Shown: piece by piece, positions 27,967-37,959 of the stretch | Numbering within the stretch: the stretch's first letter is position 1 | Layout: every line of letters starts with the position of its first letter | NCBI GenBank assembly: GCA_937900515.1 | Contig: CALCCU010000049.1 | Span: 1-52,918 of the forward strand | From: an uncultured Gammaproteobacteria bacterium | GTDB taxonomy: Bacteria > Pseudomonadota > Gammaproteobacteria > Nitrosococcales > Methylophagaceae | DNA: 52,918 bases | Direction: 5' to 3' | Notes under the pieces: generated by a model | The model's input: the letters and a program-made list of their open reading frames with translations, nothing else | Database searches by the model: none | What the model was told of the DNA's origin: nothing | Made by a program: the position numbers and the translations under genes

Positions 27967-28512
27967 ATGACTACGAGTAACACTCCAAAAGCAATTCTTG
28001 ATCTTCTTAGAGATGTCCAAAGCCGCAGTCAACACAGTGCAGCAAAATTATCTCAAGATGATCTTCATGGTTCATGGACTGCAATCGGCTTTCGTATAGC
28101 CGAACAACACTTACTCATCCCCCTCAGTGAAACACGCGAAGTATTTACCGTTCCAACTCAAATTACTGCCGTTCCCAAATCAAAACCTTGGGTGTATGGG
28201 ATTGCTAATCTGCGTGGTGAACTATTGCCATTATTTGACCTTAAATATTTTTTATATGGCGAAGCGACTAAAGTTAATAAACGTAGTCGTATTGTTGTAA
28301 ATAATCACCCAAACCTTTATTCAGGACTGTTACTTGACGAAGTGTTTGGTTTAAAACATTTTCAACATGAACCTGAAGCAAGTGGCAAAACACAGGATAG
28401 TGTCATTGCAGACTATATCTCTGGCCATATCGCACAAAAAGAGATGCAGTGGGATGTGTTTAGTTTCAACAAACTTGCAGCTGATCAGCGTTTTTTAAAT
28501 GCTGCCGCGTAA
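27967..28512 (+). CDS. pilI: CheW-like coupling protein PilI
   Basis: The 181-residue protein contains a CheW domain (about residues 33-175) with the typical GIANLRGELLPLFDLKYFL strand-turn segment and LLLDEVFGL. PilI links the receptor PilJ to the kinase ChpA. It is read from ATG 27967 and is followed by pilJ after 24 nt. Confidence 0.93.
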   Translation: MTTSNTPKAILDLLRDVQSRSQHSAAKLSQDDLHGSWTAIGFRIAEQHLLIPLSETREVFTVPTQITAVPKSKPWVYGIANLRGELLPLFDLKYFLYGEATKVNKRSRIVVNNHPNLYSGLLLDEVFGLKHFQHEPEASGKTQDSVIADYISGHIAQKEMQWDVFSFNKLAADQRFLNAAA

Positions 28513-28536
28513 TATTTTGATTTTAGGAAAATCACT

Positions 28537-29802
28537 ATGAACTCAACAAGCAAACTTTTTTTCTCAACAATAACGTCAAAAAGTAATCTACCAATACTGA
28601 TTTTTAGTATTGTTTTCATTTTGCTTACACTTGCAGGAATCGGTTTGTTAGCCACAGAGCAATATTCTCTTATTTTTCCTGATCCACTCATCTTCTCTGG
28701 CGTGGTATTACTGAGCTTGATCATCTCATTTTTTTTAATCGCTAGATTAAGTTATCAGCCACTAAAAGAAATTCGAGACTCTCTAGTAGAAATGGAAGTT
28801 CAAAACCGTCACAACCAAGATGCGATTTTACAACTCCTTGATGAAATGGGTGATTTAGCGGATGGTGACCTTACTGTGACCGCAACGGTTACAGAAGATA
28901 TCACGGGGGCGATTGCAGACTCAGTTAACTATACTATCGATGCCCTTCGTGACTTAGTAGAAAACATCAACTCTACTACCGTTCACGTAGCATCCGCGGC
29001 ACAAGAAACTCAGGCTACCGCTTTACACTTAACTGATGCCAGTGCTCATCAAACACAACAGATAACGGATGTAAGTACAGCCATCAGTGAAATGGCGGGC
29101 TCTATCGAGCAAGTATCTCAAAATGCTAGTCAATCATCAGACGTTGCCCAACAATCAGTACAACTCGCTGCTCAAGGTAGTGAGGCAGTAAAAAATGCGA
29201 TTACTGGTATGGATACGATTCGTGAACATATTCAAGAAACCTCTAAACGTATCAAACGTCTGGGTGAAAGCTCACAAGAAATCGGAGATATCGTAGAACT
29301 CATCAACGATATCGCGGAACAAACCAATATCCTTTCACTTAATGCCGCTATCCAAGCAACTATGGCCGGTGAAGCTGGACGAGGGTTTGCGGTAGTTGCC
29401 GATGAGGTTCAACGGCTTGCGGAGCGTTCAAGTAACGCGACTAAACAAATCGATGCTCTGGTAAGAACTATCCAAAGTGATACTAATGAAGCGATTAACT
29501 CCATGGAGAAAAGTACTTCAGGGGTAGTATCTGGAGCAAAACTATCACAAGATGCAGGTACTTCATTAGAGCAAATTGAAGCCGTATCCCATCAATTAGC
29601 CGAACTTATCAATAATATCTCAGCAGCTGCCAAGCAACAGGCTCAAGCAGCGGTAAGTACTTCAGATAGTATGAATGTAATCCAAGAGATTGCGATTCAA
29701 ACCTCGACAGGTACTAATGAAAGTGCAGCCTCAATCGGGCGACTGCTTGATCTTACTGATGAACTTCGTAAGTCAGTATCTGGCTTCACCTTACCATCTT
29801 AA
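28537..29802 (+). CDS. pilJ: Methyl-accepting chemotaxis protein PilJ, minimal sensor form
   Basis: The 421-residue receptor has two membrane helices (about residues 20-44 and 55-74) joined by only about ten residues, then a HAMP-like helix and a full cytoplasmic signalling domain. The hairpin tip [35 protein letters not shown] (about 265-299) is unmistakable and PilJ-like. Pseudomonas PilJ is about 680 residues and has a large periplasmic PilJ-repeat domain, which is absent here. The receptor may therefore sense through the membrane, the HAMP region or partner proteins. Context (pilGHI before, chpA after) supports the name. Confidence 0.88.
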   Translation: MNSTSKLFFSTITSKSNLPILIFSIVFILLTLAGIGLLATEQYSLIFPDPLIFSGVVLLSLIISFFLIARLSYQPLKEIRDSLVEMEVQNRHNQDAILQLLDEMGDLADGDLTVTATVTEDITGAIADSVNYTIDALRDLVENINSTTVHVASAAQETQATALHLTDASAHQTQQITDVSTAISEMAGSIEQVSQNASQSSDVAQQSVQLAAQGSEAVKNAITGMDTIREHIQETSKRIKRLGESSQEIGDIVELINDIAEQTNILSLNAAIQATMAGEAGRGFAVVADEVQRLAERSSNATKQIDALVRTIQSDTNEAINSMEKSTSGVVSGAKLSQDAGTSLEQIEAVSHQLAELINNISAAAKQQAQAAVSTSDSMNVIQEIAIQTSTGTNESAASIGRLLDLTDELRKSVSGFTLPS

Positions 29803-29864
29803 AGAACTAACATTTCAAAATGGTTTTTTTCATTTTCGATAGCATTACTGTTCTGGAGTAACAG

Positions 29865-32800
29865 ATGGCAGAGATAATTAGCGGTAACTATGACGCGTTA
29901 GCTTGGGTTCAGGAAGAGTTGCAAGCTTCGCTTGATAATGCGTTGCAATCCCTTCACCGCTACATAGATGATAATGATGATAGCTCTTCACTAGAGTCTT
30001 GCATCAGTCAACTCCATCAAACGAATGGCACCGTTGACATGCTCAATCTAAATGGTGCTAAGCTGCTATCAAGTGAAATTATGGCATCTGCAAACCAACT
30101 GCCTCATGCAGATCCAGCCATGAAAACAGCTATTCAAGATAGCCTTATCAAAAGCCTATTAATCTTACCAAACTACCTAAAAGTAATATCGACAGAGTTA
30201 AGTGATGACCCTCTTCGCCTACTCACTACTATTAATGATTTGCGTGAAGCACATGGTGAACAACCGCTAAATGAAAGCGACTTATTCACACCTAATTTAG
30301 CTGTTCAACTACCCGATTCAGTAGCGCCTAAGCCGATTGCTGACTCAATGAAGCAATCAGCGGTCGGGGCAAAGCTCAGCCATATCTATCAAATTTCATT
30401 ATTACGTTGGTTTAAAGATAACGATACTGAAAGTCTCCAAAGAATGGAGAAGATTTTTAACTTTCTTAGACGTAATAGCCTACAAGAAAAAAGTATTATC
30501 TTATGGTGGGCTGCAGCAGGAATTATCGAAGCACTTCAAGACAGTGGCTTGATTGTTGATAAACAGATCAAATCTAAAGTGGGTAAACTCAATAAATCCA
30601 TCGAGCTGTTCAGCCAGCATGGTGAACAAGAGCTACTGGCTTTATTTCCTAATCAACTATTAAGCGAGTTATTGTTACAGGTTGCCCACAGCTCTAGCTC
30701 AGGCAAGCATGTCACTCTTCTAAAAAACACGTTCGACCTGAACTTTTTTAACCCTAGCCAACACCAAAAAATCTATAATTTAAGTGGTGATGCGCTCGAT
30801 AATGTTCATCTAGAGCTGCTAGAAAGTCTACAAGCGATTAAAGAACAAGTTGACCAGTTCGATCGTCACTCAGAGCAGTCATTATCAGTCTTTGAACAAT
30901 TGCCTGAACAATTAATAAATATCGCTGATACCCTACAATTACTAGGTGAAAACTCTTCTGGCACATTACTTCTTCAACAACAGTCAGAATCATTAAGTAC
31001 GCTTCTTACAAATGAACAAATACCTGATGAAGAACAGCTATCCTCATTAGCAGATGTTTTATTGCAAATTGAGAGACAATTAAAAAATATTCATGTCGAT
31101 AATGAGCAATCAGGTGATAGTTTAGAGTTACAAAAACATGTGCTTGGCGAATGTCTCTATGAATTAAATCTCATAAAAGATACCTTAGCTATTTTGTCTG
31201 AACAGCCAGAAAAGATTGAGCAGCATCTTGAAGATATTTCACGTCAGTTGAAGCTGGTGTCTGGCAGCGTATCAATGGTCAACTTAAACGAAATAGCAAG
31301 CCTTCTTCAAAATACCGATCAACAGATTGTAGATTTGAAAAAAAATACCGCTTCTATTTCTCAGCAAGAATTAACTTGGCTAGCTGAAATTATTGCCTCA
31401 TGTGAACTTTATATGGAAGGTATTCAACAAGGCGCTTCTCAGCAATCACAGCTTCTGATTAATGCCCAAAGTATCCTGATCAACTTCGAACAGTCTGAAT
31501 CTGATGATAAACTGATTCTCGATCTTGAAACGCCCACTAGCGATAAGGTCGAATCAGATACTCACAATCCATCACTAGCAATTAGCTCAGAAGATACAAG
31601 CTCATCAATTAATACTGAAACTGAGCTAGTTGAAACCAGTGTTGCTCGTTACATCCGACAAAATAACCAATTAAATCTAACTGTTGAAGTTGAACCATCG
31701 AACAGTGTAGAGACTTCAACGAGTGTAGAGCGCTATATACAACAGCATTTAAATACTGATGCCGCTCTAGCACAGATACAACCAGAAGCTATGACGGGTG
31801 TCGAACGCTATATTCAAGCAATGGACACTTCAAATAATACTGAACTGGATCAACCTAAAAAGACAAGTGTTCAACGCTATATAGATCAGCTCGACCAAGT
31901 GAGCATTAAAGAAGAGCTTTCTTCTATCTCAGCAGTACTAAAAACTGAAGACACAACCTCATTAGATGATATCGACCCTGAAATTGCAGAAATTTTTATC
32001 GAAGAAGCAAATGAAGTACTTGCAGATTTCAAAATACTTATTCCTCAGTGGCTAGCTAATCATGATCTAGGTACGCTAGGAACAATTCGCCGCCATTTCC
32101 ACACATTAAAAGGTAGTGGCCGAATGGCTGGCACAAAAGTCATTGCTGATCTTGCCTGGGCAGTAGAAAACTTGCTAAACGAGATCCTCGAGGACAAACA
32201 ACCACTCATAGCTGCATTGGATAAAATCATTCTTGATGCTCAAGAACATATTCCTGAGTTATTAACTCGATTTACAAATAGAAACTTGGCTACAACAGAA
32301 CAAGTAGAACAAATCATTGGGTTAACTGATAGCTATCCTTCAGAGTCAGAGTCAGAGTCAGAGTCAGAGTCAGAGTCAGAGTCAGAGTCAGAGTCAGAAC
32401 TTAGTATTACTGATGAAGATGATGAATTACAGCAAATATTTAACGATGAAGCCATTCAACATATAGAAACGTTCAAACAAGCACTTCATCAACAACAAGC
32501 CCCATTCTCACTAAATAAAGAGCTGCTGCGTGCCGCCCACTCTCTAAAAGGCTGCGCCAATATTGCACAGGTAATGCCCGTTGCAGTTGTGGCAACTCAA
32601 CTTGATAAATCGCTTCGCACGCTATATGAACATAACATAGCACTAGATGAACAACCACTAGCGACCTTAAATGATGTTATTACTGGTCTAGATCAATTCA
32701 TTGCTAAGCTACCTAGCTCAGAAAACGAGCAAGATGACATTCTTCCTTTGGCTGAACAGCTTATTCGATTAATGCCTAGTGACACGCATCTAAAATCAGC

Positions 32801-35543
32801 TGATGATAATGAAAAGTTAGTCGACCCTGAATTTCTTGTAGTTTATTTAGAAGAAACAGATGAATTGCTGAATTTATACAATAGTCAGCTAGCAATACAA
32901 CAGCAAGAGCCTGAAAACTTAGAGCATCAAGCTGCTTTACATCACACATTACAAACTCTGACTGATAACTCAAAGCATGCTCAATTACCAGTACTAGTTA
33001 CTCTATACCAATTACTAGATAAATTAACTCAACATTCTGAATCAAACCATAAAGATGTGGTGAGTTTAGTAGAGCAATGTTACGAACACATTAACGATCA
33101 AATTGAATTATTAATTCAGAATAAACCTGCCAGTGATATCAGTGAGTTTGAACAGTTGGTTCTCGATCGTCTTAACCCTGCAGTTATTGAATCTGCTCCA
33201 GAAAATGAATGGTTTACACCTCCGAATGACGAACCTGAACTCTTAGAAGCATTTACTGAAGAGTTTGTTGAGCTATTAGAGTCAAGTGAAGATGCCATTA
33301 AGCGTTGGAGCCAAAATCACGATGATCATGATGCCTCTCAACAGTTACAACGTGTCCTTCACACTATAAAGGGTGGCGCACGTTTAACCGATCTGGCCCC
33401 GATTGCTGAAATAAGTCACCAAATTGAAACAATGGTATCTTCTGTTGTCGAACATCAACACGAAGTAAGTGATGATTTCTTTTCACTATTACAGCAGGCA
33501 CAAGATCGCCTAGCCGAAATCCAAGAGCGCTTAGTAAACAATGAACCCTTACCTGTTTCTCGTGACATATTAATTGCAATAGCTAACTTTACAGGCCAAG
33601 CAGTATCAGTCACATCATCTAACCAGCCACAAGTTGAACAGTTAGTAGAGACCGCTGAGAAACAAACAAAAACCAACGTAGCTGCTGGTGGTGGTGAACA
33701 GATTCGTGTTCGTGCGGATTTACTTGATTTCTTAACCAACTTTACCGGTGAAGTTAATATCTCTCGCGACCGTGTGGGTCAGCAAAACTCTGCTATTCTT
33801 CTTCAACTAGCAGAAATGGAATCAACGGTAAGTCGTTTACAAGATCAGTTAAGAAACCTAGAAATAGAAACAGAGACACAAATTTTATTCCGTTATGAAG
33901 ATAAAATTCATGACAAGACCGCTGACTTCGATCCGCTCGAATTTGACCGTTTCTCTATGATCCAACAGCTATCTCGTAGTTTGACTGAAAGTGTGAGTGA
34001 TATGAATGAAATCACACAATCAATTGATAATATTGTGCGTGATTCAGACTCAATTCTCCTACAACAATCTCGACTTAGTGCCGATTTAGAACAAGGCTTA
34101 ATGAATACACGCCTATTACCATTCACAGGGCTTGTGCCTCGGTTTGAACGTATTATACGTCAAGTCAACTCTGAACTAGGTAAGCAAGCTCACTTAACGG
34201 TATTAGGTGCTGAGCGAGAGCTGGACAGAACAATACTTGATCGAATTGTAGCCCCACTTGAACACCTCATTAGAAATGCTATCGCTCATGGCGTTGAGTC
34301 GCCAGAGAAACGACGCGAACTCGGTAAAGATGAAACAGGTCAACTCACATTATCAATTACGCGAGAAGGCTCTGAAATTCTATTATCTCTAGCAGATGAT
34401 GGTCAGGGTATAGACGTCGAGAAAGTTAAACAAAAAGCGCTCAAACAAAACTTAATCAACCCAGATAAAATGCCATCTGATGAAGAATTGATCCAGCTAA
34501 TCCTAACATCGGGCTTTAGTACTTCGGATGATGTCTCTCAGATTTCAGGCCGTGGTGTTGGTATGGATGTGGTAAGCAATGAAATCCGTGCACTAAAAGG
34601 TCGACTTTCAATTCAGTCCATTGCCGGAAAGGGAACAACATTCAATGTTCGCTTACCATTAACGCTCTCAATCATGCAGTCTCTAATGGTGAGCTGTAAT
34701 GATAAGCCATATGCAATCCCTATGAGTGCTGTCCATGCAGGCACACGTGCTAGCGTCGCTGACATTAAAGCATTACTATCGACTGAGGGCGAAAGCCGTT
34801 TTGAATTCCACGGTGAATATTACCAATTCTTACCGCTCGCACAGTTACTTGATCAAACCATTACTCTACCTGATGACCCCAAAGTTCAGCTGCCGATACT
34901 ACTCTTTAGATATGGTGATATGCAGCTTGCACTATTAGTTGATGCTGTTAACGCTAATCGTGAAATCGTACTGAAATCAGTTGGTGAACAATTAAGCACT
35001 ATCAACTCGATTAATGGTGCAACTATTTTAGGTGATGGTCAGGTTGTATTTATTCTTGATATTCCATCATTGGTTGAAGCGGCAAATTTAAGTAATGCTG
35101 AAAGCTTAAAAGACTCATTATTAACACCAGCTGCAGATGTTCAACCTCATGACCGAACACCAATTGCAATGGTAGTTGATGACTCAATTACGATGCGTAA
35201 AGTATCAGGTAATCTTCTGAAACGTCATGGTTTCGATGTCATTACGGCTCGAGATGGTATTGATGCGATTGCCCAACTCAATGAGCAAACACCAGATATC
35301 ATTTTACTTGACGTTGAAATGCCTCGAATGGATGGCTTTGAGTTTGCGACCTTAGTCCGTAATATAGAGCAATATAAAGAGTTACCAATCATTATGATCA
35401 CTTCACGTACAGGTGACAAACATCGTACCAGAGCATTAAATATTGGAGTAAATTCCTATTTGGGTAAACCTTACCAAGAATTAGAGTTAGTAGAGACAAT
35501 GCAAAACTTACTTGGCACACGCTATCCAGACACAAGACGCTAA
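29865..35543 (+). CDS. chpA: Hybrid chemosensory histidine kinase ChpA
   Basis: This 1892-residue protein is a multi-HPt CheA. An N-terminal helical region with an HPt-like remnant (about 1-300) precedes a coiled region and an acidic linker (about 555-690) containing four SVxRYI repeats. Canonical HPt histidines are His746 (HTLKGS), His892 (HSLKGC) and His1166 (HTIKGG). A degenerate repeat keeps His1027 without the Lys-Gly. A (Ser-Glu)10 tract spans residues 826-845. The kinase core follows: dimerisation region, HLIRNAIAHGVESPEKRR at about 1467-1484, the GRGVGMDVV loop, then a CheW domain and a C-terminal receiver with Asp1816 in LLDVEMPRMDG. Pseudomonas ChpA is longer (about 2470 residues, eight phosphotransfer domains). 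It signals to PilG and PilH. Confidence 0.95.
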   Translation: MAEIISGNYDALAWVQEELQASLDNALQSLHRYIDDNDDSSSLESCISQLHQTNGTVDMLNLNGAKLLSSEIMASANQLPHADPAMKTAIQDSLIKSLLILPNYLKVISTELSDDPLRLLTTINDLREAHGEQPLNESDLFTPNLAVQLPDSVAPKPIADSMKQSAVGAKLSHIYQISLLRWFKDNDTESLQRMEKIFNFLRRNSLQEKSIILWWAAAGIIEALQDSGLIVDKQIKSKVGKLNKSIELFSQHGEQELLALFPNQLLSELLLQVAHSSSSGKHVTLLKNTFDLNFFNPSQHQKIYNLSGDALDNVHLELLESLQAIKEQVDQFDRHSEQSLSVFEQLPEQLINIADTLQLLGENSSGTLLLQQQSESLSTLLTNEQIPDEEQLSSLADVLLQIERQLKNIHVDNEQSGDSLELQKHVLGECLYELNLIKDTLAILSEQPEKIEQHLEDISRQLKLVSGSVSMVNLNEIASLLQNTDQQIVDLKKNTASISQQELTWLAEIIASCELYMEGIQQGASQQSQLLINAQSILINFEQSESDDKLILDLETPTSDKVESDTHNPSLAISSEDTSSSINTETELVETSVARYIRQNNQLNLTVEVEPSNSVETSTSVERYIQQHLNTDAALAQIQPEAMTGVERYIQAMDTSNNTELDQPKKTSVQRYIDQLDQVSIKEELSSISAVLKTEDTTSLDDIDPEIAEIFIEEANEVLADFKILIPQWLANHDLGTLGTIRRHFHTLKGSGRMAGTKVIADLAWAVENLLNEILEDKQPLIAALDKIILDAQEHIPELLTRFTNRNLATTEQVEQIIGLTDSYPSESESESESESESESESESELSITDEDDELQQIFNDEAIQHIETFKQALHQQQAPFSLNKELLRAAHSLKGCANIAQVMPVAVVATQLDKSLRTLYEHNIALDEQPLATLNDVITGLDQFIAKLPSSENEQDDILPLAEQLIRLMPSDTHLKSADDNEKLVDPEFLVVYLEETDELLNLYNSQLAIQQQEPENLEHQAALHHTLQTLTDNSKHAQLPVLVTLYQLLDKLTQHSESNHKDVVSLVEQCYEHINDQIELLIQNKPASDISEFEQLVLDRLNPAVIESAPENEWFTPPNDEPELLEAFTEEFVELLESSEDAIKRWSQNHDDHDASQQLQRVLHTIKGGARLTDLAPIAEISHQIETMVSSVVEHQHEVSDDFFSLLQQAQDRLAEIQERLVNNEPLPVSRDILIAIANFTGQAVSVTSSNQPQVEQLVETAEKQTKTNVAAGGGEQIRVRADLLDFLTNFTGEVNISRDRVGQQNSAILLQLAEMESTVSRLQDQLRNLEIETETQILFRYEDKIHDKTADFDPLEFDRFSMIQQLSRSLTESVSDMNEITQSIDNIVRDSDSILLQQSRLSADLEQGLMNTRLLPFTGLVPRFERIIRQVNSELGKQAHLTVLGAERELDRTILDRIVAPLEHLIRNAIAHGVESPEKRRELGKDETGQLTLSITREGSEILLSLADDGQGIDVEKVKQKALKQNLINPDKMPSDEELIQLILTSGFSTSDDVSQISGRGVGMDVVSNEIRALKGRLSIQSIAGKGTTFNVRLPLTLSIMQSLMVSCNDKPYAIPMSAVHAGTRASVADIKALLSTEGESRFEFHGEYYQFLPLAQLLDQTITLPDDPKVQLPILLFRYGDMQLALLVDAVNANREIVLKSVGEQLSTINSINGATILGDGQVVFILDIPSLVEAANLSNAESLKDSLLTPAADVQPHDRTPIAMVVDDSITMRKVSGNLLKRHGFDVITARDGIDAIAQLNEQTPDIILLDVEMPRMDGFEFATLVRNIEQYKELPIIMITSRTGDKHRTRALNIGVNSYLGKPYQELELVETMQNLLGTRYPDTRR
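32340..32399 (+). repeat. Hexanucleotide tandem repeat (tcagag)9 in chpA
   Basis: Nine perfect tcagag units followed by tcagaa encode ten Ser-Glu dipeptides (residues 826-845 of ChpA) between two HPt domains. The repeat unit is a multiple of three, so copy-number change alters linker length without a frameshift. Confidence 0.97.
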
Positions 35544-35555
35544 CAGGAAATAAAC

Positions 35556-36008
35556 ATGGCTGAGAACACAACTGACTTTATTCCTTGCATGCTTATTCCT
35601 TTACAGCAGCATTATTTATTATTGCCCAACTCAACTATTGCTGAAGTTATTCCTATGCCACAAGTCTCTGCTGTTGCAGAAAAACCGAGCTTCTGGGTAG
35701 GTGAATGTCATTGGCATACTCGGGAATTGCCCGTTATTAATGTAGAAGCGTTAATTGAAGATAAGCCAATTGACGTGACTGCAGCTAATAAGCTGTGTGT
35801 GTTACATGGCATCAATGAGTCATCTGATATTCCCGTTTACTCGCTACCTTGTTATGGTGTTCCACAATTAATTTATCTCAATGAGTCTACGCTACTTCTT
35901 GCAGAAGAATCTCAAGACTCAGATTTTGTACTCTATACATTACAAATTGGTAAAAAAACCGCTTACATCCCTAACTTAGATACTATTGAAACATCTCTAA
36001 GCCACTAA
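35556..36008 (+). CDS. CheW-domain protein of the Pil-Chp cluster (ChpC-like)
   Basis: The 150-residue protein resembles a CheW fold: CMLIPLQQHYLLLPNSTIAEVIP, then WHTRELPVINVEALI and a C-terminal YTLQIGKKTAYIP strand. Pseudomonas has a second CheW-like gene, chpC, at this end of the cluster, which supports the assignment; in that organism it links additional receptors to ChpA. It begins 12 nt after chpA and precedes slt by 13 nt. Confidence 0.8.
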   Translation: MAENTTDFIPCMLIPLQQHYLLLPNSTIAEVIPMPQVSAVAEKPSFWVGECHWHTRELPVINVEALIEDKPIDVTAANKLCVLHGINESSDIPVYSLPCYGVPQLIYLNESTLLLAEESQDSDFVLYTLQIGKKTAYIPNLDTIETSLSH

Positions 36009-36021
36009 AAAAGACTTATTC

Positions 36022-37950
36022 GTGACCTGTTATTACCCTATTGGGCCAATAAAAATATCCCTTATCACCATCTTATTGGCACTATTCTCTATTAGTGTAC
36101 TTGCTGATGTACCTGCTGATTATTCTCAACAGCGAAAAACGTTTCAGGTAGCCAAAAAAGCACTCGAAACAAATCAGATAAATATTTTCAGAGAGCTAAA
36201 TGATCAACTAAAAGATTACCCTCTCCAACCTTATTTAGACTACCTCTACTTACGCCATAGACTAAGTCATACTGATGAAAAAACTATTACTAGTTTTTTA
36301 GAAAAACAAAAAAACACCTTCTATGCCAAGCGTCTAAGAAGCAGCTGGTTAAATAGCTTAGCTAACAACAAAAAATGGTCTCTGTTCCTTGAACAATATC
36401 AAGCGCCACAATCTACTTCTAGACAGTGTCTTAGACTACAAGCTCTTATCAATACAGGTAATATTCAAGAAGCGTTTAATGAAATTCCTCGTTTGTGGCT
36501 TGTGCCTAAATCACAGCACAAAAACTGTGATCCAGCATTCAAGTACTGGCAAAGTAACAACCAATTAACAGATAATCTTCGCTGGCAACGTATCATGCTT
36601 GCAGTACATGCGAGCCAGTTTAGTCTAGCCAAATACCTAGCTAAGACACTGAAAAACCCTCAGCCAGCCAATCGTTTAATCGAAAAGTGGCAGCAGGCAA
36701 ATTCGAAACCTGTTGCATTGCTAAAATTGAAATTGGCAGACAACTGGAATAATAGAGATATTATTAAATATGCTATTAAGCGGCTTGCAAGAAAGTCGAC
36801 TGATCAGGCCTATGAAGCATGGCTCATAAAAAGTAAAACATATAACTTCACAGAGCAAGATAAACTAAACATACAGCGAGCCATCGCTAACCGTGCAGCG
36901 CTCAACCGAGAAGACCGTACCTTAGAATATTTTGCAGATATTCCTAATGAACCATGGCGTGTCCGAGCAGCCCTATGGCAACAAAATTGGCCTGCTGTAA
37001 ATAAAGCCATTTTAAGCCTCAATATTAATGAGCGACAACACCCTCGCTGGCAATATTGGTTAGCTCGTAGCCAAGAAAAACTGGGGCAACATACTGAGGC
37101 AACAAAGACCTATCAAGCTTTGAGCAATAAACGGGATTTTTATGGCTTTCTTGCTGCCGACCAGTTACAGCAACCTTATCAGATGAATCACAACCCTATT
37201 TACTATGAACCGACTGAACTAGGGCAACTTCTCGACCTCCCTTCAGTCGCTAGATTACAAGAGTTTTATGCACTTGATCTCAATCTCGCAGCACGCCGTC
37301 AAGCCTATCAACTTAAACAAACACTATCGCCACGACAGTTGCAGTTACTAGCCACGCAGATACATAAATGGCAGTGGCATAATCAAACCATCGCTTTATT
37401 AGGTAAGGCAAAGTATTGGGATGCACTCGACCTCCGCTTTCCAATTGTTTATGACACCCCCATCCTCCTTGCAGCAAAGAAAAATGGTATGGATCCTTCT
37501 TGGCTATTTGGCATTGCGAGGCAAGAAAGTGCATTTAATCCACATGCACGCTCACATGTTGGGGCGACTGGACTCATGCAGTTAATGCCTAAAACAGCTA
37601 AACAAATTGCACGCCAGATTAATAAACCACTAAAAAAAGTCTCTGAACTACTCATACCTGAACGAAATATTGAGCTAGGCAGTGCTTATTTACGTCGCAT
37701 GTATGATATCCAACAGCGCAACCCCGTGTTAGCAACAGCCTCTTATAATGCAGGGCCTCATCGCGTTTCCCGCTGGCTGCCAGAGCATAAATTGCCCGCA
37801 GATATTTGGATTGAGAATATTCCATTCACTGAAACTCGTCGCTACACACAAAGTGTTTTGAGTTATGCAGCGATTTTTGATTACCAGCGAAAGCAAATAA
37901 TAAAACCCTTATCAACACGTATGCCAGCAGTGCAAGCAAAAACACCGTAA
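36022..37950 (+). CDS. slt: Soluble lytic murein transglycosylase
   Basis: The 642-residue periplasmic enzyme cleaves peptidoglycan glycan strands. It starts with GTG at 36022 and has a signal sequence (hydrophobic stretch ISLITILLALFSISVLADV). An alpha-superhelical U/L domain of about 430 residues follows. The catalytic SLT domain (about 485-620) contains ARQESAFNPHARS with the catalytic Glu, GATGLMQLMPKTA and ASYNAGPHRV. Length and domain order match E. coli Slt70. The small gap to the CheW gene suggests read-through from the pil operon; cca follows after 9 nt. Confidence 0.95.
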   Translation: MTCYYPIGPIKISLITILLALFSISVLADVPADYSQQRKTFQVAKKALETNQINIFRELNDQLKDYPLQPYLDYLYLRHRLSHTDEKTITSFLEKQKNTFYAKRLRSSWLNSLANNKKWSLFLEQYQAPQSTSRQCLRLQALINTGNIQEAFNEIPRLWLVPKSQHKNCDPAFKYWQSNNQLTDNLRWQRIMLAVHASQFSLAKYLAKTLKNPQPANRLIEKWQQANSKPVALLKLKLADNWNNRDIIKYAIKRLARKSTDQAYEAWLIKSKTYNFTEQDKLNIQRAIANRAALNREDRTLEYFADIPNEPWRVRAALWQQNWPAVNKAILSLNINERQHPRWQYWLARSQEKLGQHTEATKTYQALSNKRDFYGFLAADQLQQPYQMNHNPIYYEPTELGQLLDLPSVARLQEFYALDLNLAARRQAYQLKQTLSPRQLQLLATQIHKWQWHNQTIALLGKAKYWDALDLRFPIVYDTPILLAAKKNGMDPSWLFGIARQESAFNPHARSHVGATGLMQLMPKTAKQIARQINKPLKKVSELLIPERNIELGSAYLRRMYDIQQRNPVLATASYNAGPHRVSRWLPEHKLPADIWIENIPFTETRRYTQSVLSYAAIFDYQRKQIIKPLSTRMPAVQAKTP

Positions 37951-37959
37951 AATAGAAGC

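Noticed and set aside
32340-32399. Possible CRISPR-like array
   Set aside because: Uninterrupted 6-bp units without spacers; it is a coding microsatellite.
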